NCBI GenBank assembly: GCA_036583965.1
Contig: JAZBQD010000005.1
Coordinates: forward strand, 1,227,456 to 1,291,455
Length of the DNA: 64,000 bases
DNA from: Prunella strophiata
Lineage: Eukaryota; Chordata; Aves; Passeriformes; Prunellidae
Reading direction: 5' to 3'
The notes beneath the pieces were generated by a model. It was not told where the DNA came from. It was given only the letters and a program-made list of their open reading frames with translations, and made no database searches. Shown in pieces: positions 31,901-52,500 of this stretch. Position 1 is the first letter of the stretch; every line of letters starts with the position of its first letter. The translations under genes and the position numbers were made by a program.

Positions 31901-34900
31901 TCCTCCCTGCCCGTGGCCCTCTGGTAATTATCCAGCAGCTTAATGAAGCTGGCGTAGGTGGGCTTGGAGAAGAGCTGCTCGTTCACGTATTTGTAGAGCC
32001 TGGCGGAGAATTCGCCGGAATTGCAGCTCCCTGCGCCCAGCCAGCCCCGCTCGGGCTCGCTGCCTCTCCCCGGGGCCACTCACGGCTGCGGGGACCGGTC
32101 CCGTTTGTCGCCGGTCTCGCCGGGCTCCGCCAGGTGCTGCGGGTTGAGGGCGATGTCGCTGGGCCGGGCTTTGTTGTGATCCAGCCCGTAGAGCTGCTCC
32201 GAGAGCTCCAGCAGCTCCCGCTCCGTGATGGAATCGCTGCTGCTGGAGAATCCCTCTGTGGGGACAGGCGGGGGCTGGGGACAGCTCTGGGACCCGCGGG
32301 AAAGGGAGGGGATCCATGGGAAAGGGAGGGGATCCAGCAAGGGAGGGGATCCATGGGAAAGGGAAGGGGATCCATATCAGGAAAGTGAGGGAGGATCCAG
32401 CAGGATCCATGGAAAAGTGAGGAGGATCCAGCAGGATCCATGGAAAAGGGAGGGGGATCCATGGAAAAGGGAGGGGATCCATGGGAAAGGGAGGGAAATC
32501 CATGGAAAAGTGAGGAGGATCCAGCAGGCCCCATGGAAAAGGGAGGGGAATCCAACAGGATCCATGGAAAAGGGAGGGGGATCCAGTGGATCCATGGAAA
32601 AGTGAGGAGGATCCAGCAGGATCCATGGAAAAGGGAGGGGGATCCAGCAGGATCCATGGAAAAGGGAGGGGAATCCATGGAAAAGGGAGGGGGATCCAGT
32701 GGATCCATGGAAAAGTGAGGAGGATCCAGCAGGATCCATGGAAAAGGGAGGGGGATCCAGCAGGATCCATGGAAAAGGGAGGGGGATCCAGCAGGATCCA
32801 TGGAAAAGGGAGGGGATCCATGGAAAAGGGAGGGGGATCCAGCAGGATCCATGGAAAAGGGAGGGGGATCCAGCAGGATCCATGGAAAAGGGAGGGGGAT
32901 CCAGCAGGATCCATGGAAAAGGGAGGGGGATCCAGCAGGATCCATGGAAAAGGGAGGGGGATCCAGTGGATCCATGGAAAAGTGAGGAGGATCCAGCAGG
33001 ATCCATGGAAAAGGGAGGGGGATCCAGTGGATCCATGGAAAAGGGAGGGGATCCATGGAAAAGGGAGGGGGATCCAGCAGGATCCATGGAAAAGGGAGGG
33101 GGATCCAGTGGATCCATGGAAAAGGGAGGGGGATCCAGCAGGATCCATGGAAAAGGGAGGGGGATCCAGTGGATCCATGGAAAAGGGAGGGGATCCATGG
33201 GAAAGGGAGGGGATCCATGGAAAAGGGAGGGGATCCATGGGAAAGGGAGGGGATCCATGGGAAAGGGAGGGGATCCATGGAAAAGGGAGGGGGATCCAGC
33301 AGGATCCATGGAAAAGGGAGGGGATCCATGGAAAAGTGAGGAGGATCCAGCAGGATCCATGGAAAAGTGAGGAGGATCCAGCAGGATCCATGGAAAAGGG
33401 AGGGGGATCCAGCAGGATCCATGGAAAAGGGAGGGGGATCCAGTGGATCCATGGAAAAGGGAGGGGGATCCAGTGGATCCATGGAAAAGGGAGGGGGATC
33501 CAGTGGATCCATGGAAAAGGGAGGGGGATCCAGTGGATCCATGGAAAAGGGAGGGGGATCCAGCAGGATCCATGGAAAAGGGAGGGGATCCATGGAAAAG
33601 GGAGGGGATCCATGGGAAAGGGAGGGGGATCCAGTGGATCCATGGAAAAGTGAGGAGGATCCAGCAGGATCCATGGAAAAGGGAGGGGGATCCAGTGGAT
33701 CCATGGAAAAGTGAGGAGGATCCAGCAGGATCCATGGAAAAGGGAGGGGGATCCAGCAGGATCCATGGAAAAGGGAGGGGGATCCAGTGGATCCATGGAA
33801 AAGTGAGGAGGATCCAGCAGGATCCATGGAAAAGGGAGGGGATCCATGGGAAAGGGAGGGGGATCCAGCAGGATCCATGGAAAAGTGAGGAGGATCCAGC
33901 AGGATCCATGGAAAAGTGAGGAGGATCCAGCAGGATCCATGGAAAAGGGAGGGGGATCCAGCAGGATCCATGGAAAAGGGAGGGGATCCATGGGAAAGGG
34001 AGGGGATCCATGGAAAAGTGAGGAGGATCCAGCAGGATCCATGGAAAAGGGAGGGGATCCAGCAGGATCCATGGAAAAGGGAGGGGATCCATGGAAAAGG
34101 GAGGGGATCCATGGAAAAGGGAGGGGATCCATGGGAAAGGGAGGGAGATCCATGGAAAAGTGAGGAGGATCCAGCAGGCCCCATGGAAAAGGGAGGGGAT
34201 CCATGGGAAAGGGAGGGGGATCCAGCAGGATCCATGGAAAAGGGAGGGGATCCATGGAAAAGTGAGGAGGATCCAGCAGGATCCATGGAAAAGTGAGGAG
34301 GATCCAGCAGGATCCATGGAAAAGGGAGGGGGATCCAGTGGATCCATGGAAAAGTGAGGAGGATCCAGCAGGATCCATGGAAAAGTGAGGAGGATCCAGC
34401 AGGATCCATGGAAAAGTGAGGAGGATCCAGCAGGATCCATGGAAAAGGGAGGGGGATCCAGTGGATCCATGGAAAAGGGAGGGGATCCATGGAAAAGTGA
34501 GGAGGATCCAGCAGGATCCATGGAAAAGGGAGGGGGATCCAGCAGGATCCATGGAAAAGTGAGGAGGATCCAGCAGGATCCATGGAAAAGGGAGGGGATC
34601 CATGGGAAAGGGAGGGGATCCATGGGAAAGGGGCCCGCAGTGCCATCGTTGTCGTCCTAGCAGCAGTTGGCTCTGTTCACACCTCGGGGTTTTTGTGACA
34701 GTGACACTGTCCTCCTCACTGAAGGGCTCCCCGCAGCGTCCCTCGCACGAGTCGGGGGCTGTGTACAGGTCTTTGGGGACACAAAGAGGGGGTGGCCCTC
34801 AGGAGTGTCACCCCCACCCTGGAGCATCCCCTGTCCCTCCCTCTGTCCCCTCCCTGGCCAGGAGCCAGCCGGGATCTTTGTCACCAGGGTCGCTCCTGTC

Positions 34901-37900
34901 GGGCTGTGTTTGTCACAACCTCAAGGTGACACCGGGGACAGCCCCCCGGAGCTGCTCCCCGTGATTCACCCCGGGATGAGCCCCAGCGCCCCGGGCCCCC
35001 CGGAGGAGCTGCCGCGTTCCAGGCAGCCTCGTTCACGTCCTGCTGGAAAAACTGGGGAAACTGGGGAAACTGGGGAAACTCCTTCCCGAGCTGTTCCCAA
35101 CAAACGAGCTGCTGAGCACCTGCTTCGTGACGCAAAACAAAGCTAAAAATAGCAGCGGTGAAGCTTTGAAGGGGACAAGGGACACTTGTCATCGAGCAAT
35201 GAGGAGCTGGAGGTCACCAGGGGGTTGGGATTGTCCTGGGAAAATCCCGAAATAAAATAATTCAATAGAAAGCAAACTGTAGTATTTAAAAAAAAACATA
35301 TCCCCTCTGCTTTGTTTCTTCTTATTATTTTATATTATAATAATTATTTTCCAAATAATTGATCTGAATTTCAGTTTTGGGTTACATGTGAAGGCACAGA
35401 ACAATCTGGCTTTATCCAACACCAGTGTTGGTGGAATTCGGTGCTTTTCACAGCGGCTCTATGCTGATTTCTGCACTTTAAAGGGTTTCTCACGCTGCCC
35501 TGTGTGATAACATGGAATTACAGATGGAATTTGGGGCTGGGATTGCCCTGGGACAGCCCCGAGGAAGGAGCTCCTGACGGGAGGAATGGAGCCAAAAAGG
35601 AGCCAAAAAGGAGCCAAAAAGGAGCCAAAAAGCCACCTCAGCGGGAGGGTGGCCCTGTGCCAGCGGGTGTCCCCGTGCCAGCGGGTGTCCCCGTGCCAGG
35701 CCATGCCAGCAGGGTGGCCCAGCTGGCAAAGGCAGCCCTGCAGGGGCGGGCGTTGCTCTCCGTGGCGGAGCCGCCGCAATCTCCCGACATCTGAGGCACC
35801 GCTGGGTTGCCCAACTCCGGTGAAAGGTGGCCCCGGGGCAAGCCCTGATGCGGCACATCCTGTCCCGGGTGATGACAGTGACATCCAGAGGCAGTGCAGG
35901 GTGGCCACCACAACTCCCGCACACCTGCCAGCCTTCCCTGGTGCCAGCGTTGTTTGTCCCCTTTGTCAACTATCACCCCCAATATTTGTGCCCGGTGATG
36001 TCACCCTGCAGGTGCCGGGGGACCCCTGGGCTCCCTCGCCCCCCAAACCCCCACCCCTATGGGATGTCCTTGGCTTGGTTTTCCCTCCTGGCTTCCCATC
36101 CCCTGCAAACCCACTGAGAACAGGAGGGTTTCAGCAGGGGTGGCTCGAGGTTCTCCCGAAGCCCCTGAGGAGAGCCGGGAGAACTTCCAGGGCAGGGACC
36201 CCCATGGATGGGTGCTCAGCGCTGCCCAGACCCCCCAGTCTGACCAGTCCAGCCCCAGCCCCCTGCCAGGACACATCCCGGAGCGGTGCAGGGCTAAATC
36301 CCCCGGGATCGCTCATCCAGCTCCTTTTGCAGCCGCGATCCCGGCGGGATTGTGCAAGGCAGGAGCTGCCCACGCTGCCCCGTCACCGCCGAGCCCGTCC
36401 CGGTGCCGGTGCCGCGGGGCCCGGGGCTGTCACCGCGGCCCGAGCGTGTCCCGGCACGGCCCCGACCCTGACTCAGCCTCGGAGGGGCGGGCTCAGCATC
36501 ATCCCAAATCCCAAATCCCAAATGCCAAATGCCACGGGATGCCCGAGGGGCCTCAGGGCAGGGGAACAGCTCCTCCTCCTCACTCAGACACGACCCAAAA
36601 TCCCCAAATTGACCCTAAATCCCCAAATCGACCCTAAATTCCTGCAGGTGTCCCTGGAGGGGTGATGGGAGGGGTGGGCTCAGCATCATCCCAAATCCCA
36701 AATCCCAAATCCCAAATGCCACAGGATGCCCGAGGGGCCTCAGGGCAGGGGAACAGCTCCTCCTCCTCACTTAGACACGACCCAAAATCCCCAAATCGAC
36801 CCTAAATCCCTGCAGGACCCTCAGCTGTCCCTGGAGGGGTGATGGGAGGGGTGGGCTCAGCATCATCCCAAATCCCAAATCCCAAATCCCAAATCCCAAA
36901 TTCCCAGATTCCCAAATTCCCAAATGCCATGGGGCACTTGAGCAGTCTCAGGGCAGGGGAACAGCTCCTCCTCCTCACTCAGACATGACCCAAAATCCCC
37001 AAATTGACCCTAAATCCCCAAATCGACCCTAAATCCCTGCAGGACCCTCAGCTGTCCCTGGAGGGGTGATGGGAGGGGTGGGCTCAGCATCATCCCAAAT
37101 CCCAAATCCCAAATCCCAAATTCCCAAATGCCATGGGGCACTTGAGCAGTCTCAGGGCAGGGGAACAGCTCCTCCTCCTCACTCTGACACGACCCAAAAT
37201 CCCCAAATCGACCCTAAATCCCTGCAGGACCCTCAGCTGTCCCTGGAGGGGAGATCAGAGGAGCTCTTGGAGCTCTTGGGAGTTTTTGGGGCTGCAGGGA
37301 GAGCTGGAAATGCCGCAGGGGTGGTGGCCTGGGACAGAAGGACACAGCACATCCACACTCATCCACCCCTGGGGTTTTTGGCTGGTCCAGCCAGAGGAGA
37401 TTTTTTGGCTGATCCCGCCCCAAGATCTTCTCTGGCTGCACAAACCAGAAACATTTCTCTTTCTCAGGGACCAGAGCCCTCCCTGCACTCCCCAACTCGT
37501 TTTACTTCTGCCAAAACGGGGTTCTGGCTGAGGGAAGGGGATAATTCCCTGCCCAGCTCCATCCTCTGAGCACTGGGGAGGTGCTGGAGCTCTCCCAGTG
37601 CTCCCAGTTTGGTTTCGGGGATGAGTCAGCTCAGCCAGAGCCGCGTCCTCGAGCCCCTGGCCTGACTCAGGACCTCGTTCCTCCAGGAAAACACAAATCC
37701 AAACCCAGCCCAGGCTCCAGAAGGGACAAATGAAGGACAAATGAACCTGGGAGGGAGCTCTGGACAGCCTGAGCTTCCCAAACCCTCAGTTCTGTCTCCA
37801 AACCCCCACGTGAGCCCTGTGCTGAGGGATAATCAGGGAAAATCTCCCACTGCCCACACGAGGAGAAGTGAAGTGGCTCCAGCTCCACCAGACAGGTCCA

Positions 37901-39064
37901 GCAAGTGGCCAGGACTGACCACAAGGCACCTTCAGCACGGGTTTTCCTTCTGGAACAGCTCAGGAGTCACTCAGGATTTTGGGAACAGCTCAGGACTCAC
38001 ACGAGAAATTTGGGAACTCAGGACTCACACAGGAAATTTGGGAACTCACTCAGGATTTTGGGAACAGCTCAGAACTCACTCAGGAGTTTGGGAACAGCTC
38101 AGGACTCACACGAGAAATTTGGGAACTCACTCAGGATTTTGGGAACAGCTCAGGACTCACACGAGAAATTTGGGAACTCAGGACTCACACGAGAAATTTG
38201 GGAACTCAGGACTCACACAGGAAATTTGGGAACTCACTCAGGAGTTTGGGAACAGCTCAGGACTCACATGAGAAATTTGGGAACTCACTCAGGATTTTGG
38301 GAACAGCTCAGGACTCACTCAGGATTTTGGGAACAGCTCAGGACTCACTCAGGAGTTTGGGAACAGCTCAGACTCACTCAGGAGTTTGGGAAACTCCTGC
38401 TCCCAGCCCCACGCTGGTTTGGAGCTTCTCCCGTGAGCTGGCCTTGCAAAACTCCTCATCTCTCATCCCTCGTGAGGGGACTCATCCTCTCCTGGGACAT
38501 CAGATACGGGCTCTGGCAGCGTCGGGGCTGACGAAATCCCGTCCTCAGTGCCAGGGGATCACAGTTCACGCTTTGTGCAAGAGCTCAGCACTGCCAGCAC
38601 CTCCTCAGCCCCGTGGGATCCCAAATCCTGGTGGCCCCAAGCCACTCCTTGGAGCCAGAGCCCCCCGAGCCTCTCCTGGGCACAGCCGGGGCTGCCCCAG
38701 TGGCCACAGGGGGGAGGATTGGGACTGGAACATTCCCAAAGCTGTTTTTCCATGGATAAACGGAAAGGAGGAGCCAGAGGAGCGTCCCTCGTGCTTTGCA
38801 GGCTCAGACCCACCAGGACCCAGCTGGTGGGGCAGGCTGAGACCCAGGGAAGTCGGACAATCCACCCCCACCCCGGGCTGCCTTTCCAGCGTGGAAAATC
38901 CCCCTCGGAGCCCCCCGGGCTCCATCCCAGTTGTCCCAGTAGAGCCGAGCTCCTGGCGGAGCGCAGCGCCCCCAGCCCATCCCCTGGGACCCCGCGGGTC
39001 ACTCACGGCCGGACACGCAGCCCAGGGCGATTCCTGCCCCGAGCAGGAGGATCCAGGGCTCCAT
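28878..39064 (-). CDS. ENDOU: ENDOU, poly(U)-specific endoribonuclease, eight exon candidates
   Basis: Secreted Mn-dependent RNase that cuts at uridylates and leaves 2',3'-cyclic phosphate ends. Minus-strand exons: 39,013-39,064 (signal peptide), about 34,651-34,770 (somatomedin-B-like, damaged), 32,084-32,255, 31,800-31,999, 30,468-30,581, 30,287-30,393, 29,846-29,988 and 28,878-28,992 (stop). The last six splice in frame into a complete EndoU domain. Catalytic candidates are His of GFEHVFSG, His of GFHNWIRFY and Lys of [10 protein letters not shown]. Mammalian ENDOU has two somatomedin-B domains, but only one partial copy is visible here. A roughly 2.3 kb minisatellite fills the intron between the N-terminal part and the catalytic part. 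RAPGEF3 lies upstream in the same orientation, as in mammals. Confidence 0.9.
29130..29230. repeat. (CCCATCCCATTGAT)n short array
   Basis: About seven short units in the last ENDOU intron. Confidence 0.9.
29290..29830. repeat. Minisatellite GGACAGACAGAAGGACACGG (ENDOU intron)
   Basis: About 36 units of 14-15 bases, (GGACA(G/C)ACAGA(A/G)GGACAC). It occupies the last ENDOU intron and ends 15 bases from the preceding exon's donor. Confidence 0.93.
29846..29988 (-). CDS. ENDOU: ENDOU exon with [10 protein letters not shown]
   Basis: 143 bases, CCCCAG acceptor, GTGAGT donor. Encodes [20 protein letters not shown] then [20 protein letters not shown]. The Lys before EVGS is the likely catalytic lysine. 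The SPEFE motif is invariant in the family. Confidence 0.95.
30287..30393 (-). CDS. ENDOU: ENDOU exon with second catalytic His
   Basis: 107 bases; reads [20 protein letters not shown] then [16 protein letters not shown]. The His of FHNWIRFY is the second catalytic residue of EndoU enzymes. Separated from the previous exon by a 74-base intron. Confidence 0.95.
30468..30581 (-). CDS. ENDOU: ENDOU exon with first catalytic His
   Basis: 114 bases, CCCTGCAG acceptor and GTACAG donor. Encodes [20 protein letters not shown] then [18 protein letters not shown]. The His of GFEHVFSG is the first catalytic residue. Confidence 0.95.
30720..31360. mobile_element. AT-rich insertion, LTR-like, with tandem poly(A) motifs
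   Basis: AT-rich sequence inside the ENDOU intron 30,582-31,799, unlike the GC-rich exons on both sides. It contains a 46-base tandem repeat, each unit with AATAAACACCTGAGTC, followed by a GT/C-rich stretch ending TTGTCTCGAGTGCC. This is consistent with an avian LTR whose R region was tandemly duplicated. No coding capacity and no flanking duplication was identified. Confidence 0.35.
31090..31322 (+). repeat. 46-base tandem repeat, about 5 copies
   Basis: Unit AATAAACACCTGAGTCTGAA, TGTGAACTATAACATGGATA, AGAAAT. Each unit contains AATAAA. Spacing of successive CACCTGA motifs is 46 bases. Confidence 0.92.
31500..31745 (+). mobile_element. LTR-like promoter and poly(A) core
   Basis: Two CCAAT boxes (31,601-31,605 and 31,630-31,634), TATAAAAA at 31,676-31,683 and AATAAA at 31,697-31,702 occur in the order of a retroviral LTR on the plus strand, opposite to ENDOU. 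The boundaries are not defined and no viral gene is present. The core ends about 55 bases from an ENDOU donor. Confidence 0.45.
31800..31999 (-). CDS. ENDOU: ENDOU exon, N-terminal part of EndoU domain
   Basis: 200 bases. Acceptor chosen at CTCCGCCAG so that the junction gives [19 protein letters not shown], as in other ENDOU proteins. A nearby upstream GCAG would add twelve unconserved residues. Continues [20 protein letters not shown] and ends LFVFLQGK with GTGAGT donor. Confidence 0.93.
32084..32255 (-). CDS. ENDOU: ENDOU exon upstream of catalytic core
   Basis: 172 bases, CCCCACAG acceptor and GTGAGT donor. Encodes [20 protein letters not shown] then [20 protein letters not shown]. Joins to the next exon across an 84-base intron. 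Its first codon is split and needs one base from an upstream exon that cannot be identified. Confidence 0.9.
32290..34640. repeat. BamHI-site-rich minisatellite GGATCCATGGAAAAGGGAGG (ENDOU intron)
   Basis: About 85 units of 19-31 bases combining GGATCCATGGAAAAGGGAGG with GGATCCAGCA or GGATCCAGT segments. GGATCC occurs in nearly every unit. All three minus frames are open over about 2.6 kb, so a gene finder may fuse this to real ENDOU exons. Confidence 0.97.
34651..34770 (-). pseudogene. ENDOU: Somatomedin-B-like exon of ENDOU, frame apparently broken
   Basis: After a CCCCAAAG acceptor the frame reads [20 protein letters not shown], a good somatomedin-B start. The next expected CxC cysteines appear only in another frame (CHCHKNPE), and a DCC-like pair (NCC) only in a third frame, followed by TAG. 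The first exon's phase would fit this acceptor (C joined to AC). The only good donor, GTGTGA after CCCCGAG, gives a phase that does not fit the next known exon. Either the exon is decaying, or the assembly holds small indels. Boundaries are approximate. Confidence 0.5.
34771..36479. other. ENDOU 5' intron, single-copy part
   Basis: Mostly unique. A short AT-rich stretch lies at 35,230-35,400 (AAATAAAATAATTC, TTATTATTTTATATTATAATA). A search for a second somatomedin-B exon (CxxxCGxPF) on the minus strand found none. Confidence 0.5.
36480..37235. repeat. About 184-base tandem duplication, four copies
   Basis: Copies start near 36,490, 36,674, 36,856 and 37,080 with GGGCTCAGCATCATCCCAAAT, end GTCCCTGGAGGGGTGATGGG and share CAGCTCCTCCTCCTCACT. 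They differ by CCCAAAT microrepeats and substitutions. It is a low-copy, longer-unit duplication inside the ENDOU intron. Confidence 0.9.
37236..37959. other. ENDOU intron, single-copy
   Basis: Unique sequence, no exon recognised on either strand. Confidence 0.5.
37960..38395. repeat. Minisatellite GGAACTCAGGACTCACACGA
   Basis: About 14 units of 27-33 bases, GGGAACAGCTCAGGACTCAC with (ACGAGAAATTT) or (TCAGGATTTT). Confidence 0.92.
38396..39012. other. ENDOU first intron, single-copy
   Basis: Unique sequence between the minisatellite and the signal-peptide exon. No further exon recognised. Confidence 0.5.
39013..39064 (-). CDS. ENDOU: ENDOU first coding exon (signal peptide)
   Basis: ATG at 39,064, then [19 protein letters not shown], a short hydrophobic secretion signal, ending at a GTGAGT donor in phase 1. 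A TATA-like CAAATACC on the minus strand lies about 70 bases upstream of the ATG. It is assigned to ENDOU by position, strand, signal peptide and phase, not by direct homology of the peptide. Confidence 0.65.
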
Positions 39065-40400
39065 GGTCCCTCGGGAGGCGCTCTGCGAGTCCCGGCAGCG
39101 GCTCGGCAGTGCCCGAGCTCCCCGGAGCTCCCGGTATTTGTGGGTCCCGCGGGGGCTGGGAGGGAGGGGCGTGATGGCAGCGAGGGCTCCACGGGCGGGC
39201 TGCACCCGAACTTCCCCAAAACTCATTAAGCGCACGGCTAATTACAGGCTGCCCGCAGTGGGAGGAGGGCTGGTAAATCCAGAATCCCGGGCTTGCTCCA
39301 CAGCTCCCCGGCCTGACCCCCGGGGCTGCGCGGGGAGGGTCCCGGGGGGGCTTTGCCCACCCCCAGAACTGGGCACCAGGGGCACAGCCGGGTCCCTGAC
39401 TGGGCATCGTGCTCTGGGTGGACTGGTGTGAGCTGGGAGCAGCGTTAATTGGGGTAATGAGCTCTCCTCACTCACTCTTGTGACCCCTCCCCACCTCATT
39501 GGAGCCTCCGGGTCCTCCAGGAAAGCCCAAAACACCTCCACAACCCCGGGCTGGGGTTTTGGGGTACCCCAGCCTGGTCCCACTCCCGGGGTGAGCCCAG
39601 AGCTGCCCCAGGGACCCTCCACGGCCCTGGGGGGCTCAGGCCAGGCCTGGGGGGGGGTCACAGCCCCTTCCCTGCCCAGCTCAGCTCAGCCAACCCCAAA
39701 ATGTGCCCGGTCCTGGAGCCTGCCCGGGTGCTGAGCAGGGGCATTTCCATTTCCAGGGAAATAACAGAGCACCAGCAGCGCTGGGGGGTCCCCATGGGCA
39801 CCACCAGGCTCTGCCTCCTCTTCCTCACTCCCTGGTGTGTTTTCCCAGGAAAGCTCACCCCAAATCCCACAGGATTTGCTGCAGACACTTCTCCACCCCC
39901 TCACTGGCCAAGGAGTGGCCGATACCAGCTGGTCGTGGTGGTCCAGGTCCCTCTGGGGACAACCTGGGGCAATTCCAGGCAGGGTCAGCATTTGGGGGCT
40001 CCTGGGCTCACCTGGGACACGGCCCTGATGCTTTGGGAGCTGCCACAGCCCCAGGACAGTGTGTCCCCCCAAGGACAGGCTCACACCCCGTGCCCCCCAC
40101 CTGGGCAGGTGAGACCCGACCCCAAAGAGCTCCCGAGGAGCCGGGGTGATCCTGGCATCCCTCCTGGAGCAGGGAGCGGCCCCGGCTGTGCCCCGGGCAG
40201 TGCCAGCTGGCACGGGAGCGGCGTTTGGTGCAATAAGGGCCGGGTTTGGCTTCTCCCTCAGCCCTCAGTCATTTCCTGACCTGTCCCCTGCTGCTGCCAG
40301 CGCTGTGTCACCTCCCCTGGGGCTGCTCTGGGGCTGTCACACTGGGGGTGTGGGTGCAGGGGGTGACCCCGAGCTCGGAGAAGAACGGGGAGCACAGCCA
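39065..40400. other. Intergenic region between ENDOU and RAPGEF3
   Basis: Contains the ENDOU promoter near 39,065-39,250 (TATA-like CAAATACC on the minus strand around 39,133-39,140). The rest is GC-rich single-copy sequence with no recognised exon or RNA gene. Confidence 0.5.
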
Positions 40401-40416
40401 TGAGTACAAAAATACC

Positions 40417-40422
40417 TCTATT
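40417..40422 (-). terminator. Weak poly(A) signal candidate for RAPGEF3
   Basis: AATAGA, a rare variant hexamer, on the minus strand. No canonical AATAAA was seen between here and the RAPGEF3 stop codon. Confidence 0.2.
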
Positions 40423-40569
40423 GCTCTGCCCTCACCTGCCCGGGGCTCAGCAGGGCCCTGCTGCCCCTCGGGGCTGGATCTGAGTCCATGGCTGAGCTCT
40501 GGGGTGGCTCCAGCACAGCCCAGGGCCACCAGGAGCAGAGCCAGGGGCTGCCCTGCTGCCGGCAGCCGG

Positions 40570-41555
40570 GCCCCCATCCTTGCTCTGGTCCCCATCCCTG
40601 CTCTGGTCCCCATCCTTGCTCTGGGTCCCATCCCTGCTCTGGTCCCCATCCCTGCTCTGGGTCCCATCCCTGCTCTGGTCCCATCCCTGCTCTGGGCCCC
40701 CATCCCCATTCTGGGCCCCCATCCCTGCTCTGGGCCCCCATCTTCACTCCAGACCCCCATCCTCATTCCTGCCCCCCATCCCCACTCCAGGCCCCCATCC
40801 CTGCTCTGGTCCCATCCCTGCTCTGGGCCCCCATCCCTGCTCTGGGCCCCCATCCCTGCTCTGGTCCCCATCCGTGTTCTGGTCCCCACCCCTGCTCTGC
40901 TCCCCATCCCTGCTCTGGGTCCCATCCCTGCTCTGGGCCCCCATCCCCATTCCGGGCCCCCATCCCCATTCTGGGCCCCCATCTTCACTCCAGGCCCCCA
41001 TCATTGCTCCAGACCCCCATCCTCATTCCTGCCCCCCATCCCCACTCCAGGCCCCCATCCCTGCTCTGGGCCCCCCATCCTTGCTCTGGTCCCCATCCCT
41101 GCTCTGCTCCCCATCCCTGCTCTGGGCCCCATCCCTGCTCTGGTCCCCATCCTTGCTCTGGTCCCCATCCCTGCTCTGGTCCCCATCCCTGCTCTTGGCC
41201 CCCATCCTTGCTCTGGGCCCCCCAGCCCCATTCCAGACCCCCATCGCCCATTCTGGGCACCCATCTTCACTCAGAACCCCATCCTCATTCCTGCCCCCAT
41301 CCCCATCCAGACCCCCATCCCTGCTCTGGACCCCCATCCTTGGTCTGGACCCCCATCCTCATTCCTGGCCCCCATTCCCATTCTGGGCCCCCATCCCCAC
41401 TCTGGATCCCCATCCTCTCTGGGCCCCCATCCTTGGTCTGGACCCCCATCCCCATTCTGGGCCCCCATCCCCATTCCGGGCCCCCATCCCCACTCTGGAT
41501 CCCCATCCATGCCTGGGCCCCCATCCCCACTCTGGGCCCCCATCCCCACTCCAGC
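40570..41555. repeat. Minisatellite CCCATCCCTGCTCTGGGCCC (RAPGEF3 3' UTR)
   Basis: About 50 units of 18-20 bases, CCCCATC(C/T)(C/T)(T/C)GCTCTGG(G/T)CC. It begins 10 bases after the RAPGEF3 stop codon, so it is probably transcribed in the 3' UTR. Confidence 0.95.
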
Positions 41556-41565
41556 CCCTCTCCCC

Positions 41566-51633
<10,068 letters not shown>

Positions 51634-51756
51634 CTGGAAAACCAAAGGGGAGGGGGTTGGGGGCTGTGGGGGCTCTGCTGTGCCCCCATCACCCCACACT
51701 GCTGGGGGGGTGGGGGGCCTGGCACCCCCAGGGCAGCCCCAGCTCTTCACCAGGGG

Positions 51757-52500
51757 AGGGGGCAGCACCCAAATCCTGAATCCAGCATCCAGATCCTGAA
51801 CCCAGCACCCAAATCCTGAATGCAGCACCCAAATCCTGAATGCAGCATCCAGATTCTGAATCCAGCACCCAGATCCTGAATCCAGCACCCAAATCCTGAA
51901 TCCAGCACCCAAATCCTGAATCCAGAACCCAAATCCTGAACCCAGCATCCAAATCCTGAATCCTGCACCCAAATCCAGCACCCAGCACCCAGATCCTGAA
52001 CCCAGCACCCAAATCCTGAATCCAGCACCCAAATCCTGAACCCAGCACCCAGATCCTGAATCCAGCACCCAAATCCTGAATCCAGCACCCAGATCCTGAA
52101 CCCAGCACCCAAAACCTGAATCCAGCACCCAGATCCTGAATCCAGCACCCAGATCCTGAATCCAGCACCCAAATCCTGAACCCAGCACCCAGATCCTGAA
52201 TCCAGCACCCAAATCCTGAACCCAGCACCCAAATCCTGAACCCAGCACCCAAATCCTGAACCCAGCACCCAAATCCTGAATGCAGCACCGAAATCCAGCA
52301 CCCAGCACCCAAATCCTGAATCCAGCACCCAAATCCTGAACCCAGAATCCAGATCCTGAATCCAGCACCCAAATCCTGAATCCTGCACCCAAATCCTGAA
52401 TCCAGCACCCAGATCCTGAACCCAGAACCCAAATCCTGAACCCAGCACTCAGCTCTTGACCCCAGCACCAACTTCCTGACCCCAGCACCAATTTCCTGAC
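51757..52500. repeat. 20-base minisatellite CACCCAAATCCTGAATCCAG
   Basis: About 37 units with A/G and T/C variants, in the RAPGEF3 intron upstream of the 51,580-51,633 exon. Confidence 0.96.

Noticed and set aside
31940..34646. Open minus frames of 887 codons joined to ENDOU exons
   Set aside because: The real ENDOU exon 32,084-32,255 ends at a splice acceptor at 32,256. The rest is the BamHI-rich intronic array.
35638..35990. Cysteine-bearing minus frames as a second somatomedin-B exon
   Set aside because: Cysteine spacing does not fit CxxxCGxPF or CxC...CC, and no suitable splice sites were found.
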